NCBI RefSeq assembly: GCF_022581195.2
Contig: NC_061469.1
Coordinates: 682,001-746,000, forward strand
DNA length: 64,000 nucleotides
Origin: Helicoverpa zea
Taxonomy: Eukaryota; Arthropoda; Insecta; Lepidoptera; Noctuidae
Reading direction: 5' to 3'
Shown here: positions 21,481 through 34,135 of the stretch, piece after piece
How positions within the stretch are numbered: position 1 is the first letter of the stretch
Layout: each line of letters opens with the position of its first letter
Made by a program: the position numbers and the translations under genes
The notes under the pieces: generated by a model
What the model saw: only the letters and a program-made list of their open reading frames with translations
Databases searched by the model: none
Told to the model about the DNA's origin: nothing

Positions 21481-22280
21481 GAAATGCATGATGAGTTTAG
21501 ACTTTCAGATATCAACAGAGCAAATCTCCAGAATCTAGAAGAAAGACCAAAAGCTATGAAAATAAACAGCTATGAACAGATAATCCAAAATGTTAGACAG
21601 AGTAATAACAAAGCTTAGCGTGATGTGTATTGCTATTGTGATGTCCCGAGTGCTCGCTAAGATGCTTATGGCTAACGTTGGAGCTTCATCGTTGTAGAAA
21701 CAGGAGTATTTCAGTAGTTGATAGACTATAAGTGGACTGTACTAGTTGTTCTTGTTGTTGAACACTTCAACTATAGTGTTAAGAATATTATTTGCACTTA
21801 CCAGTTTTGTTATGACTATGAGGGATGTAAAAAGTATATAACGTAATATTAAAATGCATCCCATTTAATAAAAGAAATGCCCAAGTAACAGTAAGGGGTG
21901 ACGAGGAGCTGACAAATACAATCTACAATGAAGTAATGCTCTTTGACAATCTGCTATGACCATGCACTCTAGGTACATATATGTAATATGACATACTGGT
22001 CCAATTCCACAAAAATATTTTTGTACCCTACATACAGCACATTCAATAACATTTTAAGGCTACGCGAATGTAAAATGTTCAGCTATTTTCATATTTAGAA
22101 TTTCAACTACCCTCTATGCTGAATGCTACAACGCAACGCAAATGGAATGAGTTTTTGGAGCGAAGTACTATTCCAATATTCACATTCATATAGAAAAATA
22201 AATATTCTGAACTACGCTATTGATGATTGAAAAAAAATATGACGACTATATTGGGAACAAAGGTAGCTATTTCACATTTT

Positions 22281-22822
22281 TAGGGTTCCGTAGCCAAAAT
22301 GGCAAAAACGGAACCCTTATAGTTTCGTCATGTCCGTCTGTCACAGCCGATTTACTCGGAAACTATAAGTACTACAGTGATGAAATTTGATGGGAATATG
22401 TGTTGTATGAACCGCTACAAAAATATGACACTAAATAGTAAAAAAAAGAATTGGGGGTGGGGCCCCCCATACATGTAACTGAGGGATGAAATTTTTTTTT
22501 TCGATGTACATACCCGTGTGGGGTATCAATGGAAAGGTCTTTTAAAATGATATAAAGTTTTCTAAAAAACATTTTTCTTAAAGTGAACGGTTTTTGAGAT
22601 ATCAGCTCTCAAAGTCGTAAAAAGTATGTCCCCCCCCCTCTATTTTTATAACTACGGGGTATAAAATTCTAAAAAAAATAGAGGTGATGCATGCTAATTA
22701 ACTCTTTCAACGATTTTTGGTTTGATCAAAGTATCTCTTATAGTTTTTGAGATAGGTTGATTTAACTGTAATTTACGGAACCCTTCGTGCACGAGTCCGA
22801 CTCGCACTTGGCCGGTTTTTTT
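22281..22822 (+). mobile_element. lepidopteran repeat running from GGGTTCCGTAG to CTTGGCCGG
   Basis: It starts AGGGTTCCGTAGCCAAAATG and GCAAAAACGGAACCC and ends with CGAGTCCGACTCGCACTTGG followed by CCGG and a T-run. I recognise both ends as a very abundant moth repeat. The interior includes TCAATGGAAAGG. It contains no protein: a 66-codon minus-strand frame across it is a by-product. Confidence 0.8.
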
Positions 22823-22980
22823 TGTATATTCCGTGTTTTTTTGAAAATATAATTAAAAACAATATTGCATTTTATACTTGTTAAATTATACTAATAATTA
22901 AAAAGTAACAGATAGCTGTGTCGCTGGGAAGTTTCTTTTTAGCCATAACAATAAGAAGTGGTCAAAGGGTGACGTTTTAC

Positions 22981-23159
22981 GGCCAGTTTCTTCATCAAAA
23001 GTTAAAGTAATGTCTAAAGTAAAAGTGACGGTCAAATACGTTTTTTCAAGGCTAAAGTGACAGCAAAACTAATAGAAAAATTGAATTTGACCGTTACTTT
23101 TACTTTAGACATTACTTTGACTTTTACTTTGGCTTTAACTTTTGATGAAGAAACTGGCT
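22981..23159. mobile_element. small foldback MITE
   Basis: The left end GGCCAGTTTCTTCATCAAAA plus GTTAAAGTAATGTCTAAAGT is mirrored at the right end (ACTTTAGACATTACTTTGAC ... TTGATGAAGAAACTGGC). The inverted arms cover most of the 179 bp, so a transcript would fold into a long hairpin. No protein. Confidence 0.75.
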
Positions 23160-24828
23160 GTTAGAGGTAAAAAAGTGCTCATCTAATGAGCCTACTCACA
23201 ATAAACATCCTTGCCCTTATGAACCTTAATTATAAAAAAAAAATCTGAACACTTTTCCTTGAACAAAAAATAAAAGTACAACAACAGACAAGACTAATAA
23301 AACAGAATCGTTCTACACACAACCCCACGCCTGCAGCTATGGGTCGTTGCGACCGAGGCGCGCCAAATGTACGCAGCGAGCGATACGAGCGTCACGAGCG
23401 TATTCTCGAGATAGCTGCAGTTACTTGTAATGTGGTTGTTAGCACTTACATGTTATTAAAGAATGGTATTTAAGTTTCACGACTGTGTAGACAGCTGGTT
23501 AGTCAAGACAGTTGTTGCTAAGGGCAAAAGTGTCCAAAGAAAATATTACAAACTTTGGAAAATATAAACGAGTACAAAAACCTAGTTCAAGTAAAGGAAT
23601 AAAATTCCGTTATGCGAAAAACTTCCCGAATTTGCACGTGGAATTATTCAATAAAATCCATTTTTATAGTTTCGCTCGAGTTTTTTGTGAAAATGGAAAC
23701 AAATCTGTGAAGTACAGGCCTCGTATTAATGAAAAGTCGACATAGAGGCGAGGCATTATTCCAGTTTTTTTCATTGTTCCTGCTAACATATTTTTTTACA
23801 ACAGGGCAAATCAATAATAATTTTAGGCTCATCATTGATTAACTTAATGGCCTATTGTTAATTATATTCATAGCTTGGTTCATTCAGCGTCATAAACATG
23901 GTAACACATTTTCTAACTACAATATTTTTATAGGCACTCCGTTTTGACCTGCATAACTTTACAGAAAAATATACGCACAATAAACAAACAAAAAACGCGA
24001 AAAAATAAAAACTGTGCAAAGAGAGAAACTCGGGCGTAACACTCGGCCCGCTATAATGGGTCGTTGAGACCCGGCTCGGGCACGAAACAGTCGACCAGCG
24101 TCGAACGAACAAATAGTGCATAAATTGTTCAATACCAAGTTCTGCGCCGTTCAATTTTAAGAACAATAAAGTTTTGCACATTCCAGCCAGTAACAACTTC
24201 CACAACATTGTTTTAAGAAAAATAATTCTCATTGAAGCAGTTTGAATAATGTTTGTGGAGCAACTTTCGACTCGAATCATTCTGTGTTGTTTTAAACTTT
24301 CAAACTGTTCTGAAACGTATTTTGCTTAAGTTCTTTATGAAATAAAACCTACCATGTTTCATAAAACATGCCTCTATAATTTTATAGAGTACACGGTGTT
24401 AGGGCGAAATAAATGTCGAGTTATGAATCTGCACGTGGCCAACATAGGTAGTTACCGAAACAAACAATTCAATTTCGCATTCACCGCGCACTGAACAAAA
24501 ATCAAAATTAATTTCATACGTTATATTTCATTCATTTGAATTCGTGGGCAGTGGAAGCCGTATTAAATTACATGAATGTACTGAATTTACTTGTATTCCA
24601 GCTTTGAGTAGGAACGTACAAACGAAGCATATATTCTCGCTAAAATTGCAATGTTCTCAAATGGACGCAATATTCTTAGTGCAAATATTTCCGTATAGTA
24701 TTTGTGTATGAACATTTATGTACGTCGTAATATCTGCGAGTATATATTTTGTGTTATGTTCGAGTACTCGCCATCTTCAAAGTTGAAATATTTCGTCGTT
24801 TCGAAATATTTCAAACCATGAAAGTCAA

Positions 24829-24900
24829 AGTCAAAGTATTTATTTGCACATGAATACAGTAGGTTCATAAGGTGTTACAAAATTTCAGTGTGTTCGGTAT
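24829..24900 (-). mobile_element. fragment of a common moth retroposon end
   Basis: GTCAAAGTCAAAGTATTTAT followed by TTGCACATGAATACAGTAGG is a string I associate with a frequent lepidopteran retroposon terminus. The fragment is short, so orientation and family are uncertain. Confidence 0.35.
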
Positions 24901-26100
24901 TCAATCATAATATAATGACATGCAAACTAGTTTATACACACATATAAACATGCAAGTGATAAAGTTTAGGTACTTACCTATTTATATTTTGGAAATTTAT
25001 ATTGTAAAGTATTCTCAACCTATACTTACGGCAATCCTGTTACAAATTTTCTATGTGTTATATTCTACTGTTTTATATTATAATCAAGCCAACTGCAAAC
25101 GAAGTCTATCGAGTCAAGAAACACAAATATCTTGAAAACCGACTAGGTTATTAGCGTTTAAAAAAAATCTACAATTCTTTGAATTTCGGTTTTCTCATAT
25201 ACAGGACTGATACAAAGAAGTACCACTCTCAAATTTCAGCTCACATTCCTACACTTACACCTGTACAGTGTTGCAAACATCACAGACATCAATACGCAGA
25301 TGCATGCGACTGCATCGCAATGCATACGGTGTAACAACAAACAATGCGCGAGTAACAACACTGTAGCCTTTTGCTGTCAGTCAACAGCGTGTAGTGATGA
25401 GAAACTGTGTTTATTGTTTCATATTCTAGATTAATATCTTTACGGTGAATTTCTATAATCTATCCGTTAATTTGCGATTAGAGATTGAATTTTGACATTA
25501 GCTCTTAGGCTCGATATAAATTATGTCACGTATCAACAGACAAATTGATAGTTACGAGGTCTTGATTTGAAGATTGTGTATAAGACAGATCTTTAAGATT
25601 TCTTGGCATTAGAGTTAAAGAAAGTTCAAGCCAATTCATCTTACATATGTATGCAGGGATTATTACGATAAAAATCAATGAAAGCATAAACGTCACTCAC
25701 ACTTTGTGTTACTGTGACATTATTTTCTTCAATCCTTTTGTAAACGCAATTAATTGAAAGTGCAAAAACAGATTCAATAAGATACTTTCTCATAGAATTC
25801 TATATATAATACTTTTCTATATAGAATACTTTTTCATAGTGTTTAGCGATGAACCTTATTTATTTAATAATTCGTTAGACCAATAAGTCAACTCAAAGAC
25901 AAACAAACAAACTACGACACAAACACAAAGTTTCACCAAATTACAAAGATTATTGTCCCAGAGATCGAACCGCTTAATATCAGTAATAGAATTGCGGCGA
26001 GTTATCCAAGTTCGCGCCACTCAACTAATTGCGCTTACTTAGTTAATTAACACTTTCATTAACTTTAGCATTAAGTATTAAGTAGTGATTTAGGAGCTAA

Positions 26101-26190
26101 CTAAGATAGGTCATAAGGTCAAACAATACTTGGTGCGGTCGGTTCGTGGATGGGTGACCAGTGTAATGACGAGTTCCACAGTCCAGATGA
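26101..26190 (+). mobile_element. 5S-like SINE head fragment
   Basis: GGTGCGGTCGGTTCGTGGAT followed by GGGTGACCAGTG matches the 5S-derived head seen at 13456-13712 on the other strand. The body after it is not recognisable, so this is a decayed or truncated copy. Confidence 0.55.
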
Positions 26191-29100
26191 TGTTTTTTAT
26201 TGATGAAAGGCGTTTACAAGGCATAATGATTTAACTGTATTTACATTAATTTTGTGTGGTTACTGTACGTGCTTTGCGGTGTAAATTATGATGTGGTTGT
26301 TTTGTGCCAGTGTATAATATACTGTCACGACCGCAGTTCTCTAATGATGCGGTCATACTATTCGGGATAGCCACATAATGACAGTTGCAAACATATTTTA
26401 ATTGCATAATGTCACGGGTCTATTTTTTGATACAGTGAATTGAATTTTTGTCTCACAAACCATAACATTGTCTTTGATGTAACAAAGTTACTTTCACTCC
26501 ATAAAATAAAATAAGCATAAAATGTAAAATCCCTAGTAATAATTTAAAAGGCTCCGCAAATGCGTCGGATGGAAATCATATTTATAAGAAGATAGAATAT
26601 TGGAAATCCATCGGCGCGGGCGGGTTCACTTTACAGGCTCAGCGATGGCGCCCTCTCGCGGAAAAATATGTGATAACACCGGCTACTTCTCTGTCATAGT
26701 CTATTGAACTTTGTTCAATCATAAGGCGGATTTATTTCGTCTCTAGGTAGCTATTTTTGGAAGACAAATACTCGGAAAAATAATCCCGAAAAAAAAGGAT
26801 TTCAATTCCGATTTTCAACAATTCAGTGTATTATTTCACAAAATATTTTCATAGCAGCTATTTGTATTAATCATGAAATATAATAATACAGTAATTCATA
26901 TTAAATGTAACAGTGCGATCCATTTGTTTCGATAACGCCGGCTAACATGAACATATGCATAAATATAACTTATGTGCACGCACGCCACGCATCATTTACT
27001 ATTCGGCTTTAATAGGTCAATTAATAAGATTGATGTCGTGACACTACATATATTTATTAATGAACACATTTATATGAATTAGTAAAATGGATAGGAATAT
27101 TATAATTTCAGTACAAGCAATTTACATCTTACTTAGTAGAATCTGAATTTCATTATTTCTCCATGAAGTTTATAAAAGCGTTTGGTTTAGTTTGATTATC
27201 TGTTCGTATTAAAATGCAAATCGTATATGACCTAATTCTTATTACACTCAAAACCATTCCCGCAACATAGTATACACGAGAATTTTATCAACTTTCTCAA
27301 ACACGGTCTACACTAGAAACACAAACTTGAGTTTTAAACGACAACAGCAGTGGGTACGTCGCATGCAAATATAGAAAAGTTAAAAATATCACCGGGGAGT
27401 GGCGAACTGGAAAAGTGCCTGAGTAATAAAATAATCTAATGCATACAGCCTGCAGGTAGGGTAGGGTGCCACTGTAAGCGGTTAGCGGAGAAAATCAGTA
27501 GCTCCAACTTTCTAGGGTTATATGACGACAAAATATACTTAAGTAAGTAAGTGTAGTCTGTCTTTCTAAATTACGTTCTTAAGCTTTTTAGGGAATTTTG
27601 AGAAATGAATCTGGCACAGTCTGTAGTCCCATGAACATGTTTTTACTACCGATTTACAGTAAAGTAAAACCTTATAAAGCATCATCGTCTATACAAGCTT
27701 ACGATTACATTTAGGGACTCTTTAGAGCTCTCTACTAGGAGTTCTCATCAAAACGCCAACAGTGGCACTTATCCCCACTAGATAATCCGCGCTCACAGAC
27801 TCACATACGACTAGAATGCGCCCGTGCAACTGTATACGAAATTAGTTTTTATGACACGCGCCCGGATTTATACAACTACCCTCCTCGCTGAGCCAGCAGC
27901 ACTCGGAACGAATTGCACAATTTATAAGGGGGATTCGAAGTTATTTTAGCAAGAATTGCGGTTAATAATTTTGGGGGGACGGGGTTTAAATGTATGGGTT
28001 TGCTTGCAGAATATTAAAGGGCAATTGACTGTAAGAAGCTTATGAAAATTACATTCTGCTACTGCATTTTAAAATCAAATAAAAAACATAACCTATAAAT
28101 ATAGCGACACTCAGCAATAAAGTTTACAAAAGTACCTGTTTTATCGGTCTATGTACGAAATTCAACACGCCAAAAACAAGCTTTAAAAAACCTCTGAAAT
28201 CCTGTCGACATCCTCCAACGTCAATTACAAAAATACAAATAAATGGCTTCAGTATCACACAAAGCCGGGTGTATTGTACCATGAAACTAGTTATAGATAA
28301 CAGTACGAACACTGAGCAACAGTTCAATTAAGTGGACGCGCGTGTGTGCGATGTACGGGGAATCATGGGCAAACATGGAGAATGTACGCAAATATGGAGA
28401 ATATTGGGCAAGCACCAATTTGGGAACGGAAATTAATTTTGGCAGGATTATTGCAGGGATTTATTTACTGATTTCGGAGGTATAGTGAAAGGCCCAAATA
28501 ATGTACTTTCCCGCGGGTGTATCGTAACGGTAGTGTACATCCCTAAATTGTCTTGTATGTCCAATGCTAACCATTTAGTTCATTACTTACGTGGGTCAAA
28601 AAAAACACAAAATATTATGCATGTTTTGCAAGTTACAAACCATTCAAAATAACAAAATACTCAAAAAGAAGAAACCGTTCCTTGAACCGGCAAAAACTGT
28701 CACTACCAAATCTAAACTGACAATTCACGCAAAACCTGCGTAACGCTAATTAAACAGCCAGTTAAGATGATAGGCCATATTGATCTGACAACGCATGCAA
28801 ACAGGATCAGCTGGCTGTTATTCTGCGCAAGGGTGGAGGGCGCGGGAGGTCGTTTACCCCAGTTGTTGTTATTTCACGACTCTTGCCGAAGGGCGGAAAA
28901 TGTCCGGCGGTTCCGCGTCAAATGTTTGTCAAAACAATTGGTGCAGTGTGATTTTTTTTGGTGTTCTTGTTTCTGTTGTTATAAGCATTAATTTCATGAA
29001 ATATGTCATTGATATGTGTCGTCTCTCTGAGGTTATAGGATAGAAATCTGTTTCCTATAATACAATTACAACGAAAGAAATTCTGTAAAATAAGATGTAT

Positions 29101-29720
29101 TATCAGTTATCTCTGAAATAACTAAACTAACTACTAAAAAATGAGAGGAATTTAGACCTAAATTGAATGCAACAGTATTCGTATTTGCACGAAACATACG
29201 GACTGATGAAGAAGTTACAAAATCGTATATACCAAATACAAGTCGGAAAATCCAGTAGTTTTACTCCAGCAGAAGTAAGCTAGACAAATTTGTGTCAGCC
29301 GCAGTTGGCAGGTGACATCACACACTACGGGTACACTGTACACAGATTAGAGTAACAATAACAGCCTTTGACAAGCAATTTCAAAACTGTATTGCAAGTA
29401 AAAAACGTTGATTGGATTGTAGTATCTATTCGACATAGGTCACAATTTTTTACAGCTTTTTGTTACTTTGAAATGTTATGGATGTTTTTTGTGAATTTCA
29501 CAAATTCACTCCGACTAACATTTTAAGTGAAAAGTTCAAAATACCAATGACCATCAATTAATTAGCAACCGCATCAGCAGACTACAGAGACATAGCCATA
29601 CAGTCAAAAGCCACAAACCGGGCATCAATAATACCGCAAATAGTGTGCCAACCAACAATTACCGCAGTTAACGAACACTCCTACATCCAGACAGTTGACC
29701 AGTAGCCAGACAGTATAAAT

Positions 29721-30027
29721 CATGGAGAACAAAATGACTAGCGGAGGTGCCATAACGGGAAATATCCTAAGTTAGTAGCGCGCCAAAATGCGTGTGAAGG
29801 GGACGAGGAACGTTACTGTCTTCGCCCTTATACACTTTCTTTGAACCCGACCATCTTTGGTAATTTCAAAAATCGTTGATAGATGTCTCAAAGAACCCGA
29901 ACAAATCGTTAGTTCACTCTTAACTGATCGTTTTGGTAATGCCCACCGTATATATTTCACTTAGAAGAAGGTGTTAGACCACCCTGAATGATGACACCTC
30001 CGCACATCTCTCCATACTCCGCGGTAT
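29721..30027. mobile_element. hAT-like MITE, copy A
   Basis: It begins CATGGAGAACAAAATGACTA with GCGGAGGTGCCATAACGG and ends with an inverted version (CACCTCCGCACATCTCTCCA ... CTCCGCG). The interior GTTGATAGATGTCTCAAAGA is shared with copies at 46534-46805 and 49257-49495. Flanks GTATAAAT/GTATATGC are only partly alike. Confidence 0.75.
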
Positions 30028-30884
30028 ATGCACTAAATAATTAAACCTCAGCGAGTTATTTTCCATGTTTGTCGCTCGACTTTTTGATACTTTTGCATAA
30101 TTTAATCGCAATCCCGACTGCGGAATGAAATAGGCGGGAAGTGGGCTTCGATTAATTTAGTTAAACATGGATTGCACATTTAAAATCTGCGCAGATAATG
30201 GGGTTTTTAATTCAGTTTGAATTTTTGGAGGTTTCAGTGCAGTTTTATATACGCATTGCGACTGATGCATTGATGAACGTTTAATCGTTAATTCCTGCTA
30301 GTTCGACCATTTCTTTCCGTCTGCTTTGGTCCTGTACAAATACACTGCACCAAAAACCGTGAACGAAAGCTCAAACTAATGAATATAAATCGCAATTATA
30401 TTAAGAATGACGTTCAAGAATTTAATTTAGGTTTCAAGTCGTTTTGAATTTTAACAAAAAGACGAGACATGTCATATTATTAAAAAAAAAAAAAAACTTT
30501 GTTTGAAACTATTACAATAAGTGCGTAGGGTGCAAATTAGAGAGCAAAAAGCACTTAATTAGCATTTTGAAAAAGGTTTTTGTTACTTAAAGATGCGGTG
30601 TAGGTGTATTTCTTGAATATCATTTGAAGAAATATATTTTGTAGAAATATAATAAATGTGTAGGAATAATTCTGAAGATCTTAAAGCAAATATTCATATC
30701 ACAAGTTAGTAATGATGTAGAGCACAATTGTATGTCAGACATCGAGGTTATATTCGTTGAATTTCTTTGCAATTTAAACCACATGTGTGGGCAGGTATAA
30801 TTTTTCTGAACATCATATCTAGACACACGGTAGTGTGTCCGCCAAGTTCGAGCAAAAAAAGCGACACACCGGCCGTGGGTTATA
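30028..30884. other. no feature seen
   Basis: AT-rich sequence with an A-run at 30482-30496. No exon, repeat family or RNA gene was recognised. Confidence 0.3.
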
Positions 30885-31400
30885 TTACACGAACCATTTC
30901 GGGCCAAATTCGACCCCCCTGTAACTCAAAATCTATTTTATTTACGCATAACAAATTTCTAGTATCTGTTGAGACCCCCTCACTTATCTAAAATACAAAA
31001 TTTCATTAATATACCTATTGTAGGTCTTGAGATATTGACGTCAGAAAATCGCTATTTTTACTATACACTCACTGACTGACTGACTGATTCACTGATTCAC
31101 TCATCAAAAACCTAGACCACTTCCAATGGTCGTACTGACATGAAATTTGGCATGGAGGTAGGTCTTTATGTCAAGGTAAAGGGAAAAATCTGAAAATGGC
31201 CAAGTGTGAGTCGGTTTCAAAATAATGAAGGTGTTTTATACCCGGTGTAAATTTATACCCCTAAGGAACTAAAACGAACTAAATTTATCTATATTTATAT
31301 AATATATCTTCGAATGGTACAAAGGTTTGTATTTAGTCAAAGTAAAGTAAAAATCTGAAAAAGGCCAAGTGTGAATCACTTTCGATAATAACGAATGTGT
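30885..31400. repeat. moth interspersed repeat cluster with a CTGA microsatellite
   Basis: CACTGACTGACTGACTGATT and CACTCATCAAAAACCTAGAC near 31067-31120 are followed by TGAAATTTGGCATGGAGGTA. Then come two related stretches with GGCCAAGTGTGA(G/A)TC at about 31198 and 31363. I associate these strings with abundant moth repeats. Boundaries are unclear. Confidence 0.5.
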
Positions 31401-31607
31401 AACTTTGATCCACGAACATAATATATGATAACATGTCATGTCAATCAGTTGGTAAATCTAGTCCATTTAGTTAATCTAGTTCATTTCTTTGTAAGAAACA
31501 TAGTGCATATTAAAAAATCTAAAAGATAGTATAAATGAGACATTTCTTTAACTAACTTCATCATAAGAAAAAAATAAAATAAACAACCTTATAAAAATAA
31601 ATGAAAT

Positions 31608-32253
31608 CCCACCCAAAACAAAAATGTGAAAGACTGCCAAGTTCGATAATAAATAATGTCGGGACATAAATAATGTCGGGACACCTTTTCACACACGGTC
31701 GGTTAGCCCCACGCTAAGTTATTAATTAACTTGTGTTATGGGTGCTAACACAACTGATAAACTACATATAGCTACATATATACATATTTATAAATACATA
31801 TTGTAACACCCAGACCACGACCAACAAGCATGCTCATCACACAAATGTCGATCGAACCGGGAATCGAACCTGGGACCTCAGATTCGGCAGTCCGGCTTGG
31901 TGACCTTTGCGCCACAGAGGTCGTCAAAATAATATGGGAATGCTTCGCCTATAAAAGAAGTGAGATCTGAATAAGTACCAAGTTCCATACACATACCTCA
32001 GTTAAAAATAGTTACTTTTTAATGATGTTACTTGGCAAGTTTTAATAGAAAATTAAATACTTGATTCATTGCGTTTAGTAGGTTTATAACAAGGTGTATG
32101 AAAACTTGCCAAGTAACATCATTAAAAAGTAACTATTTTTAACTGAGGTATGTGTATGGAACTTGGTACTTATTCAGATCTCACTTCTTTTATAGGCGAA
32201 GCATTCCCATATTAACGAACTTGGCAGTCTTTCACATTTTTGTTTTGGGTGGG
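31608..32253. mobile_element. foldback element interrupted by a SINE
   Basis: Outer arms 31608-31645 and 32216-32253 are inverted copies (CCCACCCAAAACAAAAATGT ...). Inner arms 31931-32043 and 32101-32213 are inverted copies of 113 bp with a 57 bp spacer at 32044-32100. The left arm is split by a 285 bp insert at 31646-31930. The right arm has only two bases (AA) at that point, so the original element was about 360 bp. Confidence 0.9.
31646..31930 (-). mobile_element. tRNA-headed SINE inserted in a foldback arm
   Basis: On the minus strand the head reads CTCTGTGGCGCAAAGGTCAC (A-box region) and CCAGGTTCGATTCCCGGTTC (B box). The body includes GATGAGCATGCTTGTTGGTC. The tail repeats TGTCCCGACATTATTT twice. 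Its insertion point is fixed by the intact right arm of the host foldback. The flanking duplication is short and A/T-only (about ATAAT), so its exact length cannot be read. Confidence 0.85.
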
Positions 32254-34031
32254 TTGGTTTCTATTTCGACAAATTGAATGACTTTCATGAAATAAAATGG
32301 GTTTAGTAGATGTTTACGTCTCGTGTTTTTTTCTCGGATTTGATTCCTTACTGTATAAGTGCAATAAAACAAATCACAGGTATATGACTAGAGAAAAAAG
32401 AGGTGCCTAGATAAACTAGAATCTTGACTAAGGCAATAGACTCAGGATACCCTGCTATAAGGACAAAACTCAACGAACTAGATAAACATGTGAGCTGAAA
32501 TTTTCAGACAATAGCAGACAGGCGTGTACATTTTACATGATGATATAATATTAACTGTCTGACACGCAAATACACATTTAACATAGGTCACATTAAAATG
32601 AACGAGCGGCTCATATTCATAGGCTTTCATATTTAATATACTAGGCACTAGAACACAGCTGATGCCATATAGTGATGTCATGTTTTTTTTTATAATTTTA
32701 TACATATTATGTCAATGACATTTTTTATTACAGAATACAGAATATAAAAAAAAAATGCTTACGATTTCGACCTTTGAATAACATAGAAAGAAGAATTCAA
32801 ATAACTACAAATAAAAAGCATTCAGGTTTTTTTTGCCAAAATAATCAATTTGAACAATTGGTAAGAAATTAAAACATTTCTACCACAGTTATAGCATTTT
32901 AATATCAAAGAGAGTGCTAACAACGACCAGACGAACACTAACCAAACAAATAAAATAAAAAGAATTGGCACAACTACGGGAAATACTGATAAAACGGAAA
33001 ATAGAGACGCTGAACAATATTCTGGCACAAAGGCTGAACAAATATATTGATAAAGCGCACACATGAGACCAAAGAAATTGTCGCTTTTTTGTGCTCGGAA
33101 TTACTATGTGTACTTTGTTTTTTTTTTTTAAACTGTGCATTTCGGCTTGCTTCCAATGTTTTTCTTTATTTAGTAGAAGTAAAGCAGATATCGAAAGCCT
33201 TTGCATTGTGTCGTAATAGGTCAAAAGCTGATGTAACCTAACGAATCTTATATATAACCGAACTTTACATTTATAAATTGCTTTCATAAAATTTACAGAA
33301 GTTACTTATACAATTTTGACTCACGCAACTTCCAAGTGTAAAGTGGGGGTTACACTACTATCACTAATTCTTATCCTGCAACAATATATTGGACAAAACA
33401 ACTGCACTAAAGGACCAATCTCCTCAGTACTCTCCACCAGTTTAAAAATCAATCTGTACTGACCCGACCATCCATTAAATGAACTTTTAAAATAAATAAA
33501 CACGCGACCACATCCAGTCAATAGGCACGACGTTACACAAACACGTCTGTTAAATATGTCTGTGTGTCTGTTTGTTTGTGCCGCCGTCCGTACGGCAGTC
33601 ACGCTGTTATTTTATCTGTTACGAATACACTGGTTGTTTTAAGTGGGATCGGATTTTGTCACATACATTAATGTTATAAAGATTTACATTGTATACTTGA
33701 CAGTAATGCTGAAATTATAGAGCTCAAAGTTTTTGATGACACTTAGCAGTAATGTATAGCTTACACTCTATGTATACTTTTTATCCAGGTGCGGGAAGTA
33801 AGTCGTGCAGGAAGTTGGTGAAACCACTGCAGGATACCAGTAACATTTTATAAATTCTTTCTACAATTTAAACTATTCAATTTAAAATGGTTACACAGAA
33901 TTTAGGTGAATTTCCCAAGCTACCCCCACACAATCCCTCCTGGGTTTCGTCGCGTCTTTAAATAGAACAACCTATCATCTATCTTTTGTGCCTTCCATGC
34001 ACACCTTTCTTAAAAGATACCCTAACTCCAG
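32254..34031. other. AT-rich DNA, no supported gene
   Basis: Several overlapping minus-strand frames at 32822-33287 are Phe/Ile/Lys-rich and overlap one another, as expected by chance. A pyrimidine/purine-rich area lies at 33540-33600. Nothing else was recognised. Confidence 0.3.
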
Positions 34032-34127
34032 TAGGACATATAACATCTACTAAGCTAATTGAATTTAAACCCTATTCCTATAAGAATAAGATTGATATTT
34101 GTGTAGTGAAAAAAGGCTTAGGCTCCC
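34032..34127 (+). repeat. direct repeat X, left copy
   Basis: TAGGACATATAAC, GATTTAAACC-type core (GAATTTAAACCCTAT) and GATATTTGTGTAGTGA recur in the same order at 36023-36119. The two copies bracket the composite element at 34136-36025. Confidence 0.7.
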
Positions 34128-34135
34128 TAACACCA

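Larger units (their letters stand above)
18600..22280. other. unique DNA with one possible small gene and one SINE fragment
   Basis: Contents: the possible two-exon gene at 19371-19686, the SINE fragment at 21335-21480, and otherwise AT-rich sequence. A GC patch CTCCCCGCGGCCGCGG at about 18949-18964 and a CRE-like cluster (AACGTCACTGACGTAAT, 19073-19089) stand out but have no assigned role. Confidence 0.35.
23160..29713. other. gene-poor DNA with scattered repeat pieces
   Basis: It includes a GC-rich patch at 23329-23422 bounded by inverted CTGCAGCTAT/ATAGCTGCAG. There are also repeat pieces at 24829-24900 and 26101-26190. Open frames at 23858-24280 and elsewhere show no domain. A worn reverse tRNA-like stretch with GATCGAACC lies near 25966. 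No gene is supported. Confidence 0.35.

Noticed and set aside
23858..24280. 140-codon minus-strand frame with two hydrophobic stretches
   Set aside because: No recognisable family and no splice or promoter context; hydrophobic runs arise easily from T-rich codons.
24966..24990. AG|GTAAGT on the minus strand as a third ratchet site
   Set aside because: No pyrimidine tract precedes the AG (AAAATATAAATAG), so it lacks the acceptor half.
32822..33287. Several overlapping minus-strand frames up to 132 codons
   Set aside because: They overlap in different frames and are Phe/Ile/Lys-rich, as expected by chance.
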